This document shows, in pieces, positions 10,481 through 22,956 of a DNA stretch of 64,000 nucleotides. Positions within the stretch are counted from its first letter, which is position 1. Every line of letters begins with the position of its first letter. A program made the position numbers and the translations under genes. The notes under the pieces were generated by a model that saw only the letters and a list, made by a program, of their open reading frames with translations, had not been told where the DNA came from and made no database searches. Origin of the DNA: Adiantum capillus-veneris (lineage: Eukaryota > Streptophyta > Polypodiopsida > Polypodiales > Pteridaceae); the NCBI GenBank assembly GCA_014529385.2, contig CM043964.1:134332420-134396419 (forward strand), written 5' to 3'.

Positions 10481-11281
10481 TTCATTCTATGTATAGATAC
10501 ATTGTTTGCACGGCTAAGAATCACTCTTAAGGGGTATCATATGTTGACATATGTTCAGATCCACTCCCTAAAGATCTTTGTAGGACCAAGCAAACACATC
10601 TCTATATTACTTGAGAGTAGCTATCAAAAGTTTTTCTTCCTCTTCGGTGTAGCTATGTAGGCCAATCTTGATTCTTCCCTTGGTTTGGCAAGGTCAATTA
10701 TCTTTGCATTCTCAGGCCCATCACAAGATGCTCTCAGTATTTAGGCTCCCTCATTGGTTGCTCAATCACAATATGTTAATCATAAATGGTGTACTTTTTG
10801 TGGTGAGAGGGTGTGTCAATTTTTGATGTGTCAAAATCCTCTTCGCTTTCCATCTCAGTCATGCAAACCTCTTTTAGCATTCGATTCAGTTTTTGGTATT
10901 CACTTTTGCGATTTTCAACTACGTCCTTGGTTTTCTTTCCGCTTTATTTCTTTGGACTCGCTCAAAAATTTGTCAATTCCAATGGTTTTCTGGTGTTTTT
11001 GTCTCGGACACAGTCATTTGCTCCCATGAGCATGAGATACTGCGTGTTGGTCATCAACTTTGGCATTGGTTTCTTGAATTTATTTTGTTGTTTTCTTATT
11101 CATCTCATTTGATATCTCTTTTATTTCCTCATTTTTGCTTAAGAAACTCGTAGAAGATTGGCTCGTCTTATCTTGACCCGCTTTCATTTTTTGAGCCACT
11201 AGAGAGCTCGTCTTCAACCTCGTTCCCAAATTCATCGCTCTGTAAGTTTTGGAATTCATCCTTGTCATTGTCACTTAGATC

Positions 11282-11710
11282 TCAAGCATAAACTTCATCA
11301 ACTATTTGTTTGCAATTGATTGTTTTGTTAGTTTTTGTTGTTTCAGTTTCTTCTTCTGGTTCCAAGATAGCATTCACCATCTGGAAGGGCATTATGTCAT
11401 AACCATCTTTGTCACAAAATGTAGTGGGGGTTACCTCATTTATGCAGACATCTAGAGTTGCCAGTATTTGCTCCCATCCAAAGGGTTCAAATAGCTCCTC
11501 TGGAAATGGCTCTTTCACATAGTGATTGTCCTCTACCGAGCGCTCTAGGATGCACTCTTCCTTTTTCAAGCTTCCACACTCTGATGCTTGGCACATCCAA
11601 ATATGTGCATCCTTCATCAACCAAGCAGGAAATTGTGTTCCAAAATCCATAGTTACATCAAAGTCTTCTACTGAGGTTCGTTTTACATCTCTATAACTAT
11701 GGTCCTTCAT
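11282..11710 (-). pseudogene. Element E frame between protease and RT, function unclear
   Basis: A 142-residue frame, acidic in its second half (LEPEEETETTKT), lying between the protease and RT remnants. I see no catalytic motif. Its place matches the spacer between protease and RT in some gypsy elements. It could equally be a chance open frame in decayed sequence. Confidence 0.4.
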
Positions 11711-11829
11711 ACTGACCCTGGTTGTGATACCCTTATGTTGTAAGTAGAGATGGTGATAGCCCTAATCTTGAACCATTTTCAATTGATGCATGATGGTCAT
11801 CCCAAAATAATCTCAAGGTTGTTGCCTCT

Positions 11830-12198
11830 TCCAAAGTCAACTATAGCAAAAGTGTGCTTGTACTCTATTCCGCATGAGGACACAATAACTTGTTCTAGCA
11901 TTTTAAGGGTTGCTTCACATATTCATCTGCTAGTGCAACATCATGCACGTTTTCTTGAGAGTTGGTTTTCCCATTTTTTCCAGATTCCTTTTGTAGCAAT
12001 GGCTACTACGGTCCCACTATCAAGGATTTCTATTGTTTTTATTCCCTTGTACTTTAGTGATATGTAATAGTCACCTACCTTATTCACTGGTACGGACTCC
12101 GCTTTTGGTCTCTCTAGTTGATTTGTTTCTATGATTTCATCTACAAGTTTATCCTGTGAATGGATTTTTAGCCCCATTTTTTCCAAGTTTTTGCTCAT
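11830..12198 (-). pseudogene. Element E protease remnant
   Basis: The frame at 11941-12198 has a VGDYYISLKYKG strand followed by IEILDSGTVVAIATKGIW, with the DSG triplet of retropepsins. After a stop, the downstream frame reads HTFAIVDFGRGNNLEIILG, the second conserved strand. Order and spacing fit the aspartic protease of a gypsy polyprotein that cleaves gag and pol. Confidence 0.72.
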
Positions 12199-12300
12199 TT
12201 ATCCCCACATATGTGGTCTAATTTTCAGAAGTTCAGCAAGAGTAATGGTGCATCTTATAGGAGATGACATCATATCATGCAAGCCTTTTGTGTCTATCAC

Positions 12301-13645
12301 TTATGGAATCGGATTCCATTGCAATTGCACAATTCTCACCTTGGATTTTGTCTCATGTTCCCCTACAAAGGAAAGTAACGTCCTTATGGTCACTGGTTTA
12401 CTCTCCATAGATACTTCACTCCCTACATCTCCATACAATGACTGTGTATCCCTAGGATAGATCTCATGATCCATGTTTATCTCTGGAATTGGTGCGAACA
12501 GCAATGTGATACTTCCGTCTTTTTTGTTTTTGATTGTCTCCCATAATGATTGTGTCCATGGCTCATCCACTTCAAGAATTGGAGGCATCTCATGAGATTT
12601 GGGCTCTTCGTCGTGTTCACAATTACCCTCGTATCCAATGGTCTTTCCTTTTTCACTATGGTTGTTTTATTCGTGTTGTTTTCTTGAGTGCTCTTTTGTT
12701 TTACTTTTTTGACACATGCACTACTTGCTCAGGGGTTTTAAATGTTGTTGGTTGCATTAGAGCTTGAGCCGTCTCTATGAGCCTCTTACATATTTCCATT
12801 CGTTTGGTTTCTATTTCAGAATGCAGATAGGTCAGCAACCTTTGTTCCAATGTTTGATTGCTCTTTAGCCTCACCTCGTAGGCTTGTAACATAGCTCTTA
12901 GATACTCGTTCACCTTTTCAACCAAGACTGATCAGCCTGATGCAGTCTTTGACTCTTCCATTCCCTTGGTGTTTTCCTTATTCTCTTGTTCATGCCTGAT
13001 CTATTCCTTTGTTTGGTTTAATTCCGTCTCTAAGGCCGTCTTTTTCCTCGGCCTCTTTGCTTTCATTCTGTCTTGTTTTGCTTTCCATGATTTTTGTTGG
13101 GTTCTTGCCGACCCACTATCAAACTTGGTTTGTTCTAGAAGTTTCAACTCATCCACCACTGGCTTATTTTTGGCTGCTTTTTGAACTTCAGCTCTAGTCA
13201 CTACTTTAACAGGAACTGTCGGCTCTAACTTAGATCCGCTCGAACAAGGTAAAACTCCAATGACATTCACAATCGCTTTTCCATTGTGCTTTGTATTTTT
13301 GGCTCAATGTTGTAGTAGGTGATCCCTCCCACGACCCTCACAAAATCCAAAGACTTTTGTTCATTGATCCTTGTTTGGACAACCTCGTGTCCAATGGTCA
13401 CCTCCACATTCATAGCATGGACCTTTTGATTAGGCTGCTCGTGGTGCTCCCATTGGCTGTTCTGTCCTAGGAGGATATCTTGTAGGTTTGTAATTTTTAT
13501 TTACTATGAACATGAGCGCATTTTCATCCATCGTGGATTGGTTTCTAGCTGTTTGAGCCACATATGATGGCTCCGTAGCTTCATCTGTGCTTGCCCAAAA
13601 TGGATTGTCCTCGATAGCATACGCTACACCCTCGGATTCTCTCAC
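12301..13645 (-). pseudogene. Element E gag-protease linker frames
   Basis: Several minus-strand frames (12301-12588, 12701-12925, 13001-13270, 13430-13645) lie between the gag and protease remnants. One is lysine-rich (KSWKAKQDRMKAKRPRKKTA), as nucleic-acid-binding gag tails often are. The others show no motif I recognise. I treat the stretch as decayed polyprotein because of its flanks and strand, not because of its content. Confidence 0.4.
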
Positions 13646-13765
13646 ATGCTATAGGCTCCTTGTAATATATTGTTGGTGGCATCATTGGTTGACTTATGAG
13701 TGGTTTATTTTGTTGTGTGTATCAAACAACATGTTAATTGCCATGAGGAAAAGGCGATTGTTTGC

Positions 13766-13951
13766 CTAATATAGGTTGCAATTTATCTCCTCCTTGTGCT
13801 GTGTTATTAGGTCTAATCTGGTACCTCGGGGGTGGTGGCAATTGTTGCATTTTGGAGGTCTATATGGCCTTTTCCTCACATAATTTTGGTTGTAGAAACA
13901 CTCATTCGTATCATGATTGATGTATTTTTTCTTGATGGCACACCACTTCAA
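13766..13951 (-). pseudogene. Element E gag cysteine/histidine segment
   Basis: A 61-residue frame with WCAIKKKYINHDTNECFY, a Cys...His...Cys pattern seen near the end of gag in some plant gypsy elements, then basic RKRPYRPPKCNNCHHPRG. It sits between the gag core and the protease on the same strand. It probably takes the place of a zinc knuckle for nucleic-acid binding. Confidence 0.5.
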
Positions 13952-14251
13952 TACTCTTGGAGAATTTGCTGCTTCTGGCTATTGTGGTCTCAGATTGGGA
14001 TTTTGTCTTTATGTTTGGTTTGTTCTGCGTATCACTTCTTCTACCACTTGATCCACCTTTTGTGTGATTGAAACATGATTACTTTATTTCGTAGCTAACT
14101 CGCTAGTTGTAGAAGAGGCACTGTTGGTGTTTGTGTCTACGTCCTCCGTTGCCTCTCTATATGTATTGCAATTGTCAACTAGATATAGCGCTTCTCTAGT
14201 GACTTGTTTAAAGGTGGTGCATTCCTTCAAGTGCAAGTCCTTCTTGAGAGT

Positions 14252-14509
14252 TTAGTTTCTCAGGACCTCTATGAAGAGAACTAACAATCGATTGCCTTGC
14301 GATAACTCTTGTACTGGACATCTCTCAATGTATTGTTTGAAGCGAAGCAAAGCTTCCTTCACCTTTTTGTTCTCCTTTTGCTTAAAAGCATGGATTTGGG
14401 AAACCGTGTTGTGCTTGATTCCTCTCTTAGAGAATTCCTTGGTAAACTCTTGTAAGAGTTGATCAATATTTAGGAAATCTTGACTATTCAATGGTTGAAA
14501 CCGAGTCAA
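14252..14509 (-). pseudogene. Element E gag core remnant
   Basis: An 85-residue frame containing INQLL-like and LLQEFTKEFSKRG, then HAFKQKENKKVKEALLRFKQ and RCPVQELSQGNRLLVLFIEV. This matches the retrotransposon gag layout in which a helical core precedes a 'KQ.....V..YL.RF' helix. Stops lie on both sides. The assignment relies on this pattern and on the downstream protease and RT. Confidence 0.6.
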
Positions 14510-14519
14510 CGTCGTTCCC

Positions 14520-15593
14520 TTCTAACATCAACTCAAATCCTTCGTAGCGTATGGAAATTCATGATTTATTTCACTCTGAAGACTTGCTTAAATATGGAAA
14601 CATGCACACATGGATCTCGCAAACCACTATACTTTTTGGGCACACACTTTGCCACTTGAGAAGGTCATATTCTTTGCATTTTTGCTAGCATTCTCATCAT
14701 TCTAGGCTCTCCTACCATAACATCTCTCATCTCATACTCACTGATAGGTTTTCTTGAGGAAGTTCGTTCGATTACTCTCTCCTCAGGTCGCACATCTCTT
14801 CATTTGGTTCTAGTATTAGGCACCCTTATGCTGAAAACCGTGTCTAGATTATCACTACCGTGATGAGTGGTCATAGGAATCCTTGAACTCAAATATTCCA
14901 TTGGTCTTGGCTCGAAAAAATATGGTTGACTAAAAGAATCTTCCACTCTTGTTCTCGATAGACTCATCTCATAGTTTCTAGCCTCATTTCAGAGACAGTT
15001 GGTATATGCATGCTGGGGGTGACATAGTACTAATGGAGTGACCCTCCAAAGTAAGTATATCCCTCAAGCTCCTTGCGGCTTACTGCAAAGTATCTCCGAC
15101 CATACTTGTCCAATATGATCACCTATGTATCTCTCTCCACTTCGTACGTGAACACATACACGCATTTCTACTCCTTTAACTCTCTCACATTGGGTTCATT
15201 ACATCTATAATAGAGCATTTTCTCTCAGTTATTGTACTTATACAAACCCACATGCGTGTTATCTGTGTTGATGTGAGTAGCCACATTCACTCGCCTAAGC
15301 TTCGCACTAGGAATGTCCACCAGCTTTGGTGGCTTTTCCTTAGGCTCGACATTAGCCTTCTCCTTCATACATGTTTATCCCCATTTGTCCACAATAAAGG
15401 GATTGTGTACAACTAGACACATGTTTTCTTCCTCGTCAAAGTATCGATCGTCACTATAATCTATGGGCACTATGAGCTTGAGCTCACTAGGTCTCTCTTC
15501 TATTTTCACAAAGTAACAATCCATACCATCTTTGTAGATTTTAGCACAATCTTCATTGCCATCGCCCTCTTGGCACTCAAACAATGGCTCCAA
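14520..15593 (-). other. Decayed sequence upstream of element E gag
   Basis: Mostly broken frames. One minus-strand frame, 15375-15593 (72 residues), is acidic (DDRYFDEEENM) and may be an N-terminal gag piece or a chance frame. No LTR or primer-binding site was found on the minus strand here. Confidence 0.3.
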
Positions 15594-15599
15594 CTAACC

Positions 15600-18100
15600 T
15601 TTCTAGATCGACATCATGAAGCTGCACTTTCCACGTGGAAAAGTTTGTGTCAACAAACTTCCTTACCTTATAGATGTCTTTGTCATCAGAAGAAGAGGCT
15701 ATAAGTACAAGAGGTGAGCACTATGTCGAGAAGACCAAATTTATGGCAGAAATTTTGGTAGAGTTTCCCTTGTAACTAGAGAAAAATCTCAACTAAATAT
15801 GAAAGAAAATGATCTCAAAATCAAAGACTAATGCATAAAGATTATGAGTAAGTAGCTGCATGCATAAAATGATCATTAAATTGACCCAAGTAGATCACTG
15901 ACATGGTGTCAAAAGCACCTATTCCTCTCTATACACAATCCATGGTGAGGCCTCAAAAAAGGGGTGCTCCAATAAATGGCTCCACAAACCCATACTATGG
16001 AAGTAATCGTAAAACAACATATAGCAAAGTATAATCACTACTAATGATAGCAGGAAACTGCACACAAATAGGTGTGAAATAGTGCAAGACATATGGTACA
16101 TTCTCTGCAGCAAAGTCACTCTTAACAAGAGAGCTCAAAACTGCTTGCTATATGCAAAAACCAATATGCATACTGCCACCGAAAAACATAACAAATGCAA
16201 AACCTTGCCAAAGTGGATGTGGAAACCTTTACTTGTATCCAGTAATACTTGTAAGCCAATAACCTGAAGTCAAATATCATTGTAGCAAACTAGAGACTCG
16301 GTCTCTTAGAGATAACCAAGATACAATACTTTGGGAAGAACCACCTATTTTTGTGCCAGAACAAAGCGACTCCAGCTATGTATCAATGTCAAAAGCCTCT
16401 GCCTCGGCCATGTCCTATTTCTTTTTGTAAAGCTGAAGCAATTTATCATAATAAGATGAGAAATAGAGAGCAACCACTAGTACCATCATGGACCTCCTTA
16501 GATCTTACATGAATGAGAATACCACAAATTGGAAATAATTCCTCTCTTTGCTTCCATATTCCTTTAACAACATACCTCATTCAACCACAAATTAGGATCC
16601 TTTTGAGATTGTTTATGACAAGAAACTCCTTGTTTCATCTCTCAACCTACGCCCATTGGCTCTTCAAGAGACATGCATGCAATTGTATCGACTCTAGCAA
16701 TAGCCAAACATGCATACTCCATGCATATCATGGCCACATATCTTGGAATGACTTGCATAGCTCCACGTAGGCATCATGCTAGTGTTAGTCATCACCATGA
16801 CTAACAATCCCAACTGCAAAAGCTCCCACTACAACTTCTATGTCGGGCCTCGACACTAAAATGCCATACACGGAAGTCTCGAACGCTGATAATACCTACA
16901 TGACCTTGGCTAACCTAATCATGTCAACCATCTCAATGCTATCTCCATCTTATGCACCATCAAGTCAAGTCACGTATGGATGTTTTGAGTCTAATTCCGT
17001 GGTAGTTGTCACCCCCCTACCATCCATAGTGACTTGATTCACATGTCCTAGCATAACCATGTCAGCCTCTAGCATGAGCGTACCAAAGAACTCCATATTA
17101 GTCATCTCCATCCACATATCCACACATGCATCAATTCCCATAAAAGTATGCATCAACGTGATGCCAAATTCCAAAATTGTATCAAGCATGATATCCTAAA
17201 AATTGCATCAAAAGTGCAACAAACTAGCATAAACAATGGCATAAAGACTGCACTCATAATCAGCCCCAAATATAAATGCAAATTAGTCCTCTCATTTCAT
17301 ATGGATCACCAAGCTTTTCTATAAATACATAAAAGAAAGGGGTGCTCTTTGCTATACCTCACGTTTTCTGTTTCTCACAACAGTGAGCGAGTATGATGCA
17401 CTTTTGAAAGCACCACAAATTCTCAAAGTTAGGTGCATAAATTCTGAGGTTGAAGATTCAATTTAAGCTTGTGTAGAGTAGATTTGAAATTTTTGGTAGG
17501 TTTGGGCAAAGAAGAAACAAACATATGAGCTCATTTTTCTGTTTCTTGAGCTCCAAAACACAGCTTTTGCATACCTCTCTCATATGGACTCGGATATGTA
17601 ATCTTGGAGTATAACCAAGGGTTTAAGCATGCTTGAGATGCAACTTTTTTGAAAATCTCCATAGTTTCTATTGCCATAAACTTTTGGCTTGATGTAAGCC
17701 TCATGTGGTTTATAAGACCAAGTCTTTGGATTTGTGCATCGGATGCAGACTTTTACTCACTTGATTATGCACACCTATTTATGGTGGTAGTTGCCTATTT
17801 ATTGTCGCCATGGATGTATATGGCAATGTTATTGATGTCAGATTCAATGCTTGTTTTCGACAAGTCAGCTTATGGTTGTTGATGCACTGATTGTCTCCCC
17901 TCAAAGGCTGACTTTTGCATGCATTAAATAAAATGCAAAGCTGAAAATTTAGTTTTCACACACTTTTGAGAATGTGATGTCAGATCGTGTAGCCTTATGC
18001 TTGTTAGCATAGGGGCATCATTAGTAGCCTACTCATTAGCAAAATCAAAGCTACTAACATTAAATTTCACTCTCTTTACTTTTGTCAACCATTCTAACAA
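15600..18100. other. No recognisable gene (15.6-18.1 kb)
   Basis: AT-rich sequence with only short frames on both strands. None has a motif I recognise, and no tRNA or long repeat is visible. It may include the lost LTR of element E and the missing 5' half of element C, but nothing shows this directly. Confidence 0.5.
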
Positions 18101-18189
18101 TTTTTTAGGTGTACTTTGGCACTTCAAGCCCTAGTTGCTGCTCCTCTTTACCCCTTTACAAAAGCACTCAAGCTCCTGTACCCATGGCT

Positions 18190-18941
18190 CGAATATTATT
18201 AATTGCAAGGAATAGACCTTATAGAGTTTCTCAATCTCAACAAGAGGAGATTATGCGGCAAGTGCATGAGTTAGTTGAGAAGGGCATGGTTAGGCCTAGC
18301 TCATCTCCATTTTGCTCACCCATGTTATTAGTGCAAAAGAAAGACGACACATATCATATATGTGTCGACTATAGAGCACTAAATAGGATTACTATCAAGA
18401 ATAGGTTTCTCGTTCCACGAGTAGAAGACCTATTTGATAAGGTACAAGGGTCGACCTACTTCAGTAGGATTGACCTAAAAAGTGGCTACCATCAAATAAG
18501 GATAGTAGATCAAGATATTATAAAGACCACATTTTGCAATACGTTTGGTCTTTACGAATACATTGTCATGCCTTTTGGCTTGACCAATGCACCAGCCACA
18601 TTCAATCGCTTGATGGAGAAGCTATTCAATTTCATTTTCATATTGCTCACATTGCTGGCAAGCATAATCAAGTAGCCGATGCACTCTCAAGACGACCGAG
18701 AGTGAATGCGGTGTCCATAGCAACTCACAATGATCTATCTTCTATGATAGATGAGTACGCTATTGATTCTGATTTTAGAGATGTGATTTCAGTCCTTGCA
18801 CTAGGGAAGAAAGAGAAACCATTTGCCTTACAAGATGGTTATCGTCTCTATGGCAATAGACTATGCGTTACTAACTCATTACGTGAGAAAGTAATGTATG
18901 AATCTCATGCTCCTCCTTATGCGGGGCATAGACGGATTTAG
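18190..18941 (+). pseudogene. Element C reverse transcriptase fused to RNase H end by deletion
   Basis: RT motifs run in order: VQKKDDTYHICVDYRALNR, YFSRIDLKSGYHQIRI and [18 protein letters not shown]. Immediately after LMEKLF, near 18628, the sequence jumps to FHIAHIAGKHNQVADALSRR, the end of RNase H. Element D has about 740 more bases between the same points, encoding the catalytic FFDD box, thumb and most of RNase H. The joint changes frame. A TAG at 18939-18941 then interrupts the route into integrase. The enzyme is dead. Confidence 0.92.
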
Positions 18942-20228
18942 TCTACCCTCAAAGGGATTGAAACATATTTCTATTGGCCTACCATGAAAGCAAACATTCA
19001 AGAGTATGTTTATAAATGTGTGGTATGCCAAAAGACGAAGTTCGATAAAGGGAAGCAACTTGGATTGCTTCAACCTTTGCCAATCCCTAATTCACCATGG
19101 GAGAGCATATCCATGGATTTTATCTTTGGATTGCCCAAGTCTATCCATGGGAATAAGGAAATATGGATGATAGTAGACATGTTTAGCAAACAAGCTCATT
19201 TTATACCTGTCAAAAAGACTATCAAAGCCCATCAACAAATGGCAACCCTCTTCATATCACAAATCTTCAAGTACCATGGCTTGCCGATGTCCATAGTGTC
19301 GGATAGAGATCATAGAATGACCAGTAATTTCTGGAAGGGTCTCTTTGAGAATTGAGGACAAGGCTAAATTTCTCTTCGGCCTATCACCCCCAAACAGATG
19401 GCCAAAGTGAAATAGATAACCTAACAATCCTTGATATACTAAAAGCCTATGTAACAGAAGTAGATCAAAGGTCCCAATGGGAGAAGTACCTACCCTTAGT
19501 GGAGTATGCCTACATACTTCCATGGGAAAAGCACCTTTCTAGGTAATTGAGGGAAGATCCAAAAGTCCCCTGCTACTTAAAGTACATGGGAAGATCTTCG
19601 TTGCAGATGAGTATAGCCGAGACCTACAAAAATCTTTCCAAAAGATTAAGGATGCTATCTCTATCTCACAGCAAAGGCAAAAGGCTGCTGCTGATAAGCA
19701 CAGAAGAGCCAAGCCTTTAAAGAAAAGGATTGGGTCTTGCTTAAATTTCCCAAGGCTCGATTAAGGCACACCACGGGCAAGAATCCTATGGGACACCAAA
19801 AGTACTATGCTAAGTCAGCAAAAAGGTACTATGGTCCCTTCCAGATTCTTAGACCAATCAATGAGATGGCCTATCAACTCAAGTTGCCAAGTCATTGGCT
19901 CATACACAATGCTTTTCGTGTGAGCCTACTAAAGCCTTACAAAGGAGAGCCACCTCAAGAACCAACTATTGAAGACCCACCGGAGATCGAGGACCAAGAA
20001 GAGGTGCTATAGCTTGAGTCCATTCTCCGACATGAAGACAAGGTATTAAGAGGCGGTAAGATTATCCGACGATATCTTATTAAGTTTAAGAATTATCCTT
20101 TTGAAGATGCTAGATGGATGCAAGGCATACAATTAAAGGATAACCTAAACCTTGTCAATGCTTACAATGCTTCCCTAGAGTATTCAAATGTACAAATGTT
20201 TAAAATGAACAAAGTTTTTGTCTTATAA
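18942..20228 (+). pseudogene. Element C integrase and chromodomain-like tail
   Basis: The zinc module reads YFYWPTMKANIQEYVYKCVVCQ. The core has SMDFIFGLPKS, IVSDRDHRMTSNF and AYHPQTDGQSEI. A small deletion after EYAYILPW removes a conserved stretch, and further frameshifts follow. The 19737-20012 frame gives YYGPFQILRPINEMAYQL and IHNAFRVSLLKPY, the integrase C-terminal fold. After a TAG at 20010, RRYLIKFKNYPFEDARW matches a chromodomain core and suggests a chromovirus-type element. Confidence 0.88.
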
Positions 20229-20909
20229 GACCCTCTTTTTCTTTATTGTGCACAAATGTTAAGTAGTATGCATGCTTAGAATCAAGTTTGTGGAGACGAC
20301 GTATTCCAAATACCAAGAGAGCTTGTCACTCTACTATGGAAGATTGATAGGCCTAATGCGCAAACATGCTTGCGGTAGCCTTAGGCTCTCAAGCACCAAA
20401 TGGATTAGTCATCCATTCTGGAACGATGTCATAGGGTAAGATAGGGATCCTCTACCCGCTAGAAAAGGACTAATGAATAGGCTTTATATTCTCTACCCCA
20501 TAGTCGAGGACGACTATGATTTCAAGAGAGCGGTAATGTCATAATAACTAATATCTATTCTCCTAAATGATTTTCTCATGTTAAACTGGTCATTTAATAT
20601 GGGGAAGTACCAAGGGAGAAAAAGCTAGATTATTGGTAAGGCTAGCAGATTGGTCACAATAGGGATCCAAAGGAGGGAAAATAGGGATCCAAATGGGGAC
20701 CATCTGCATAAGAGCAATGTGCAAGCAAAGGGCTTCAAAGACCTAAGGTTCAGCCGATTAAGACTTCCAAAATGCTATGGTTCCAAAATTCAAAGGTTAA
20801 GTCCAATGGTCAATGCTTAGGAAAATTGGATGCTTGATAGTGTACAAAAAGTCTTTGCAAGCTCCGAAAGAGGGGGGGCGATCCCTTTTTTAGTAGGGGA
20901 TGAGAGAGA

Positions 20910-20938
20910 AACACACACACACACACACACACACACAC
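20910..20938. repeat. (AC)n microsatellite in element C LTR
   Basis: A run of about 14 AC units following GATGAGAGAGA. The same position in both D LTRs also carries (AC)n, of 11-13 units. Confidence 0.95.
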
Positions 20939-21297
20939 TCATGCAAGCCCCTTTACACAAAGGGCATAGTGGACACATGTCAGCTCCCTAGCCCAATTAC
21001 CCACAAGGTGCATTCAAATCCTATTGGAGGGCCATAGAGGTGGACCAATGAGAATTAGGCTAGAGTAATTTTAGTTTAATTCATTTAAAAACACTTAATA
21101 AAAGAACCAATAAGAATTAAGCTCTCTAGAAGACTATTGGCCAGTCTCCCAAGGGCTCCAATGAGCATTCAACATCCCAATGGCTTGCCTGCTTCCTATT
21201 GGCCAGAAGACAAAGGGGTCCAATGAGAGTTTAATTGCATTAACTAATTACCTAAAGCTCTCACAAAAAGGGAAAGGGGGACACATGTCACAAGTCT

Positions 21298-21303
21298 ATC
21301 ACT
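21298..21303 (+). repeat. Target-site duplication, left copy (element D)
   Basis: ATCACT directly precedes the 5' LTR and the same six bases directly follow the 3' LTR. Joining the flanks restores an uninterrupted element C LTR. Gypsy duplications are usually five bases, so one of the six may be coincidence. Confidence 0.85.
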
Positions 21304-22943
21304 TGTCATAAAATCTAATATCTAACCAACCCAAATGATTTTCTCATATTAAATTGATCACTTAATGTGGGAGAATAAACAGGAACAAGTGTTAAGATAT
21401 AGCTATGTGCTTCTAGATCTATCTCAACACCGGGGCCAATGGTAAAGGGGCCCAAATGGGAGATGTTCTATCAAAGAGCAAGGCTAACCAATGGAGCATA
21501 AGACCTTAGGGTTAGCTTCATTGAAGACCTCCAATAAGGTGTGTAAAAGTCCTTTGACCTTAGGTAAGCTAGGGCTGAGCTTGAGGTGGGAACCTGGCCC
21601 AAGCTCGAGGTGCTTGTCCTGCTTGAGGTGCTTGTCGTGCTTGAGGTGCTTGTCATGCTTGAGGTGCTTGATTAAGATGCTTGAGGTGCTTAACTGGCTC
21701 CATGCTTGAGGTGCTTGACTTGCTGCATGATTAAGGTGCTTGAGGTTCCTTGAGAAGCTTGCCTGAGATGCTTGTGGGAACACCCCCTACTTCAAGTGCT
21801 TGGTCATGCTTTATGACTAAGGGGCTTTCTCATCCAAAGTCAAAAAGATCCCTACAAGGAGGGGGGCGAGCCTACAAGGGGGGGGGATGAGAGAGAACAC
21901 ACACACACACACACACACAAGGGAAGCCCCAGCTTGAAGAGGCAGCAAGGACACTTGTCAAGTTCCTCCTCATGTTGCCCTCATGGTGTGCCTGAAGCCC
22001 ATTGGTTGGCCACCCAAGGGGTCCAATGATAATTTAGGATATTTAATTAATTGATTTAGCATTTATCTAGCCCTCTCTCTCAAAGGGGAAAGGGGGACAC
22101 TTGTCTCAAGGCTACCCCTACTGCTTGTAATGCCTCCTGCTCATGATTGGCTAGGCCTGGAGGGGTCCAATGAGCTTCAAGCATGAGCTACAAGGCAGGG
22201 TCGACCCAAGCAAGCTAGGGGGATGCTTAGGGGGTATACTCACCCACACACACTCACAAACACTCTCATTGTGTGCTATGCAAAGTGCAAGAGCTCCCTC
22301 TCCTTCTCCAAGCAAGTAGAGGTTGAGAGCCTACACCAACACTCTTGGCTATGGAGTGCAAATCCAACCAAGAGCCATGCTTCAATGCTTAAGCTTGCCA
22401 TCTCCTTCTTCTTCATTACTATGCTATTATGTATGCTAGCAACAAGAGTATGATAAGTGAGAAACTAGTTCTTTCTCCTACGAAATGTTTCTTCTTCCTC
22501 TTCCCTACCCTCATTCCCTGCTAGCTCTCTCCACCTTCGAAGGTGTTTGAGGTCTTGGGACTGAGGCTTGGGATAGTTAAAGCTTTCTTCAAGTTTATGT
22601 TATGCTATGTTTGTGATGCATGAAGCTTTCCATCTTCATTGCATCACCTAGGTCACAAGGAACACAAAGATTGTATTGTAACAAGTCTCTCTTTATGGGA
22701 GAAATCATAATACAAATGCCTATTGGAGGGGGGACCGGCTCCACATAAATCCGGTCCTCAATTGTTGTCATGTTCTCTAAATTCTCTCTCTTGCAAAAGT
22801 ATTTTTCATGCCAAGTGAACTAATTGCTATGATTATGTTGCTATCTTCAATTATGTCTACCCGCTATGCTCACAAAGTTATTTCTCGAAAGTATTCTCAT
22901 TAATTTCCGCTACTCTCAAGTTGAATAGGCTAATTCCATTACA
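21304..22943 (+). repeat. Element D 5' LTR (1640 bp)
   Basis: Begins TGTCATAAAATC and ends TAATTCCATTACA, one base before the primer-binding site. It contains the minisatellite at about 21606-21760, an (AC)n run at 21897-21919 and the conserved GGGGTATACTCACCC block. No TATA box stood out, so the transcription start cannot be placed by eye. Confidence 0.95.
21606..21760 (+). repeat. Minisatellite in element D 5' LTR, 18-bp unit
   Basis: Tandem imperfect copies of GAGGTGCTTGTCGTGCTT, with variants ending CTGCTT and ATGCTT. The 3' LTR carries the same array near 28790-28920 with single-base differences. Confidence 0.85.
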
Positions 22944-22944
22944 T

Positions 22945-22956
22945 TGGCATCAGAGC
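22945..22956 (+). promoter_or_regulatory. Primer-binding site of element D
   Basis: TGGCATCAGAGC follows the 5' LTR after one base. It matches the initiator-Met tRNA complement used by elements A and G except for C in place of T at the fourth position. Confidence 0.88.

Larger units (their letters stand above)
8390..15593 (-). mobile_element. Decayed Ty3/gypsy retrotransposon E
   Basis: On the minus strand, in order from right to left, there are remnants of gag (14252-14509), a cysteine/histidine segment (13766-13951), a protease (about 11830-12198), RT (9900-10480), RNase H (9080-9841) and integrase zinc modules (8390-9079). This is the Ty3/gypsy order. No frame is longer than about 150 codons, and many stops and indels intervene, so the insertion is old. 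I could not find its LTRs: the left end runs into the family-B LTR at 8354 and the right end is undefined near 15.6 kb. Confidence 0.85.
18109..21303 (+). mobile_element. Truncated Ty3/gypsy element C, part before the nested insertion
   Basis: A + strand relative of element D. It starts abruptly in the segment just before RT, with no gag or protease. It continues through RT, the RNase H end, integrase and a chromodomain-like tail to 20228, then the conserved pre-LTR block and the 3' LTR from 20537. Element D splits that LTR at 21303, and it resumes at 30124. The copy has a 5' truncation, an internal deletion of about 0.75 kb and several stops. Confidence 0.9.
20537..21303 (+). repeat. Element C 3' LTR, first part
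   Basis: It starts TGTCATAATAACTAATATC right after a purine-rich AAGAGAGCGGTAA, as in element D, and contains an (AC)n run at 20910-20938. Element D interrupts it at 21303/21304. The length here plus that of 30124-30963 is about 1.61 kb, matching the 1.63-1.64 kb LTRs of D. This supports one LTR split by a nested insertion. Confidence 0.88.

Noticed and set aside
15904-15919. TGGTGTCAAAAGCACC preceded by TGACA, resembling a + strand LTR end and primer-binding site
   Set aside because: No LTR partner, and no + strand gag or protease follows in 15.9-18.1 kb. The match to a specific tRNA is uncertain.
21484-21783. Minus-strand frames with repeated KHLKHDKHLK-type peptides in the D and C LTRs
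   Set aside because: Read-through of the LTR minisatellite; the same shadow occurs at 28651-28953.
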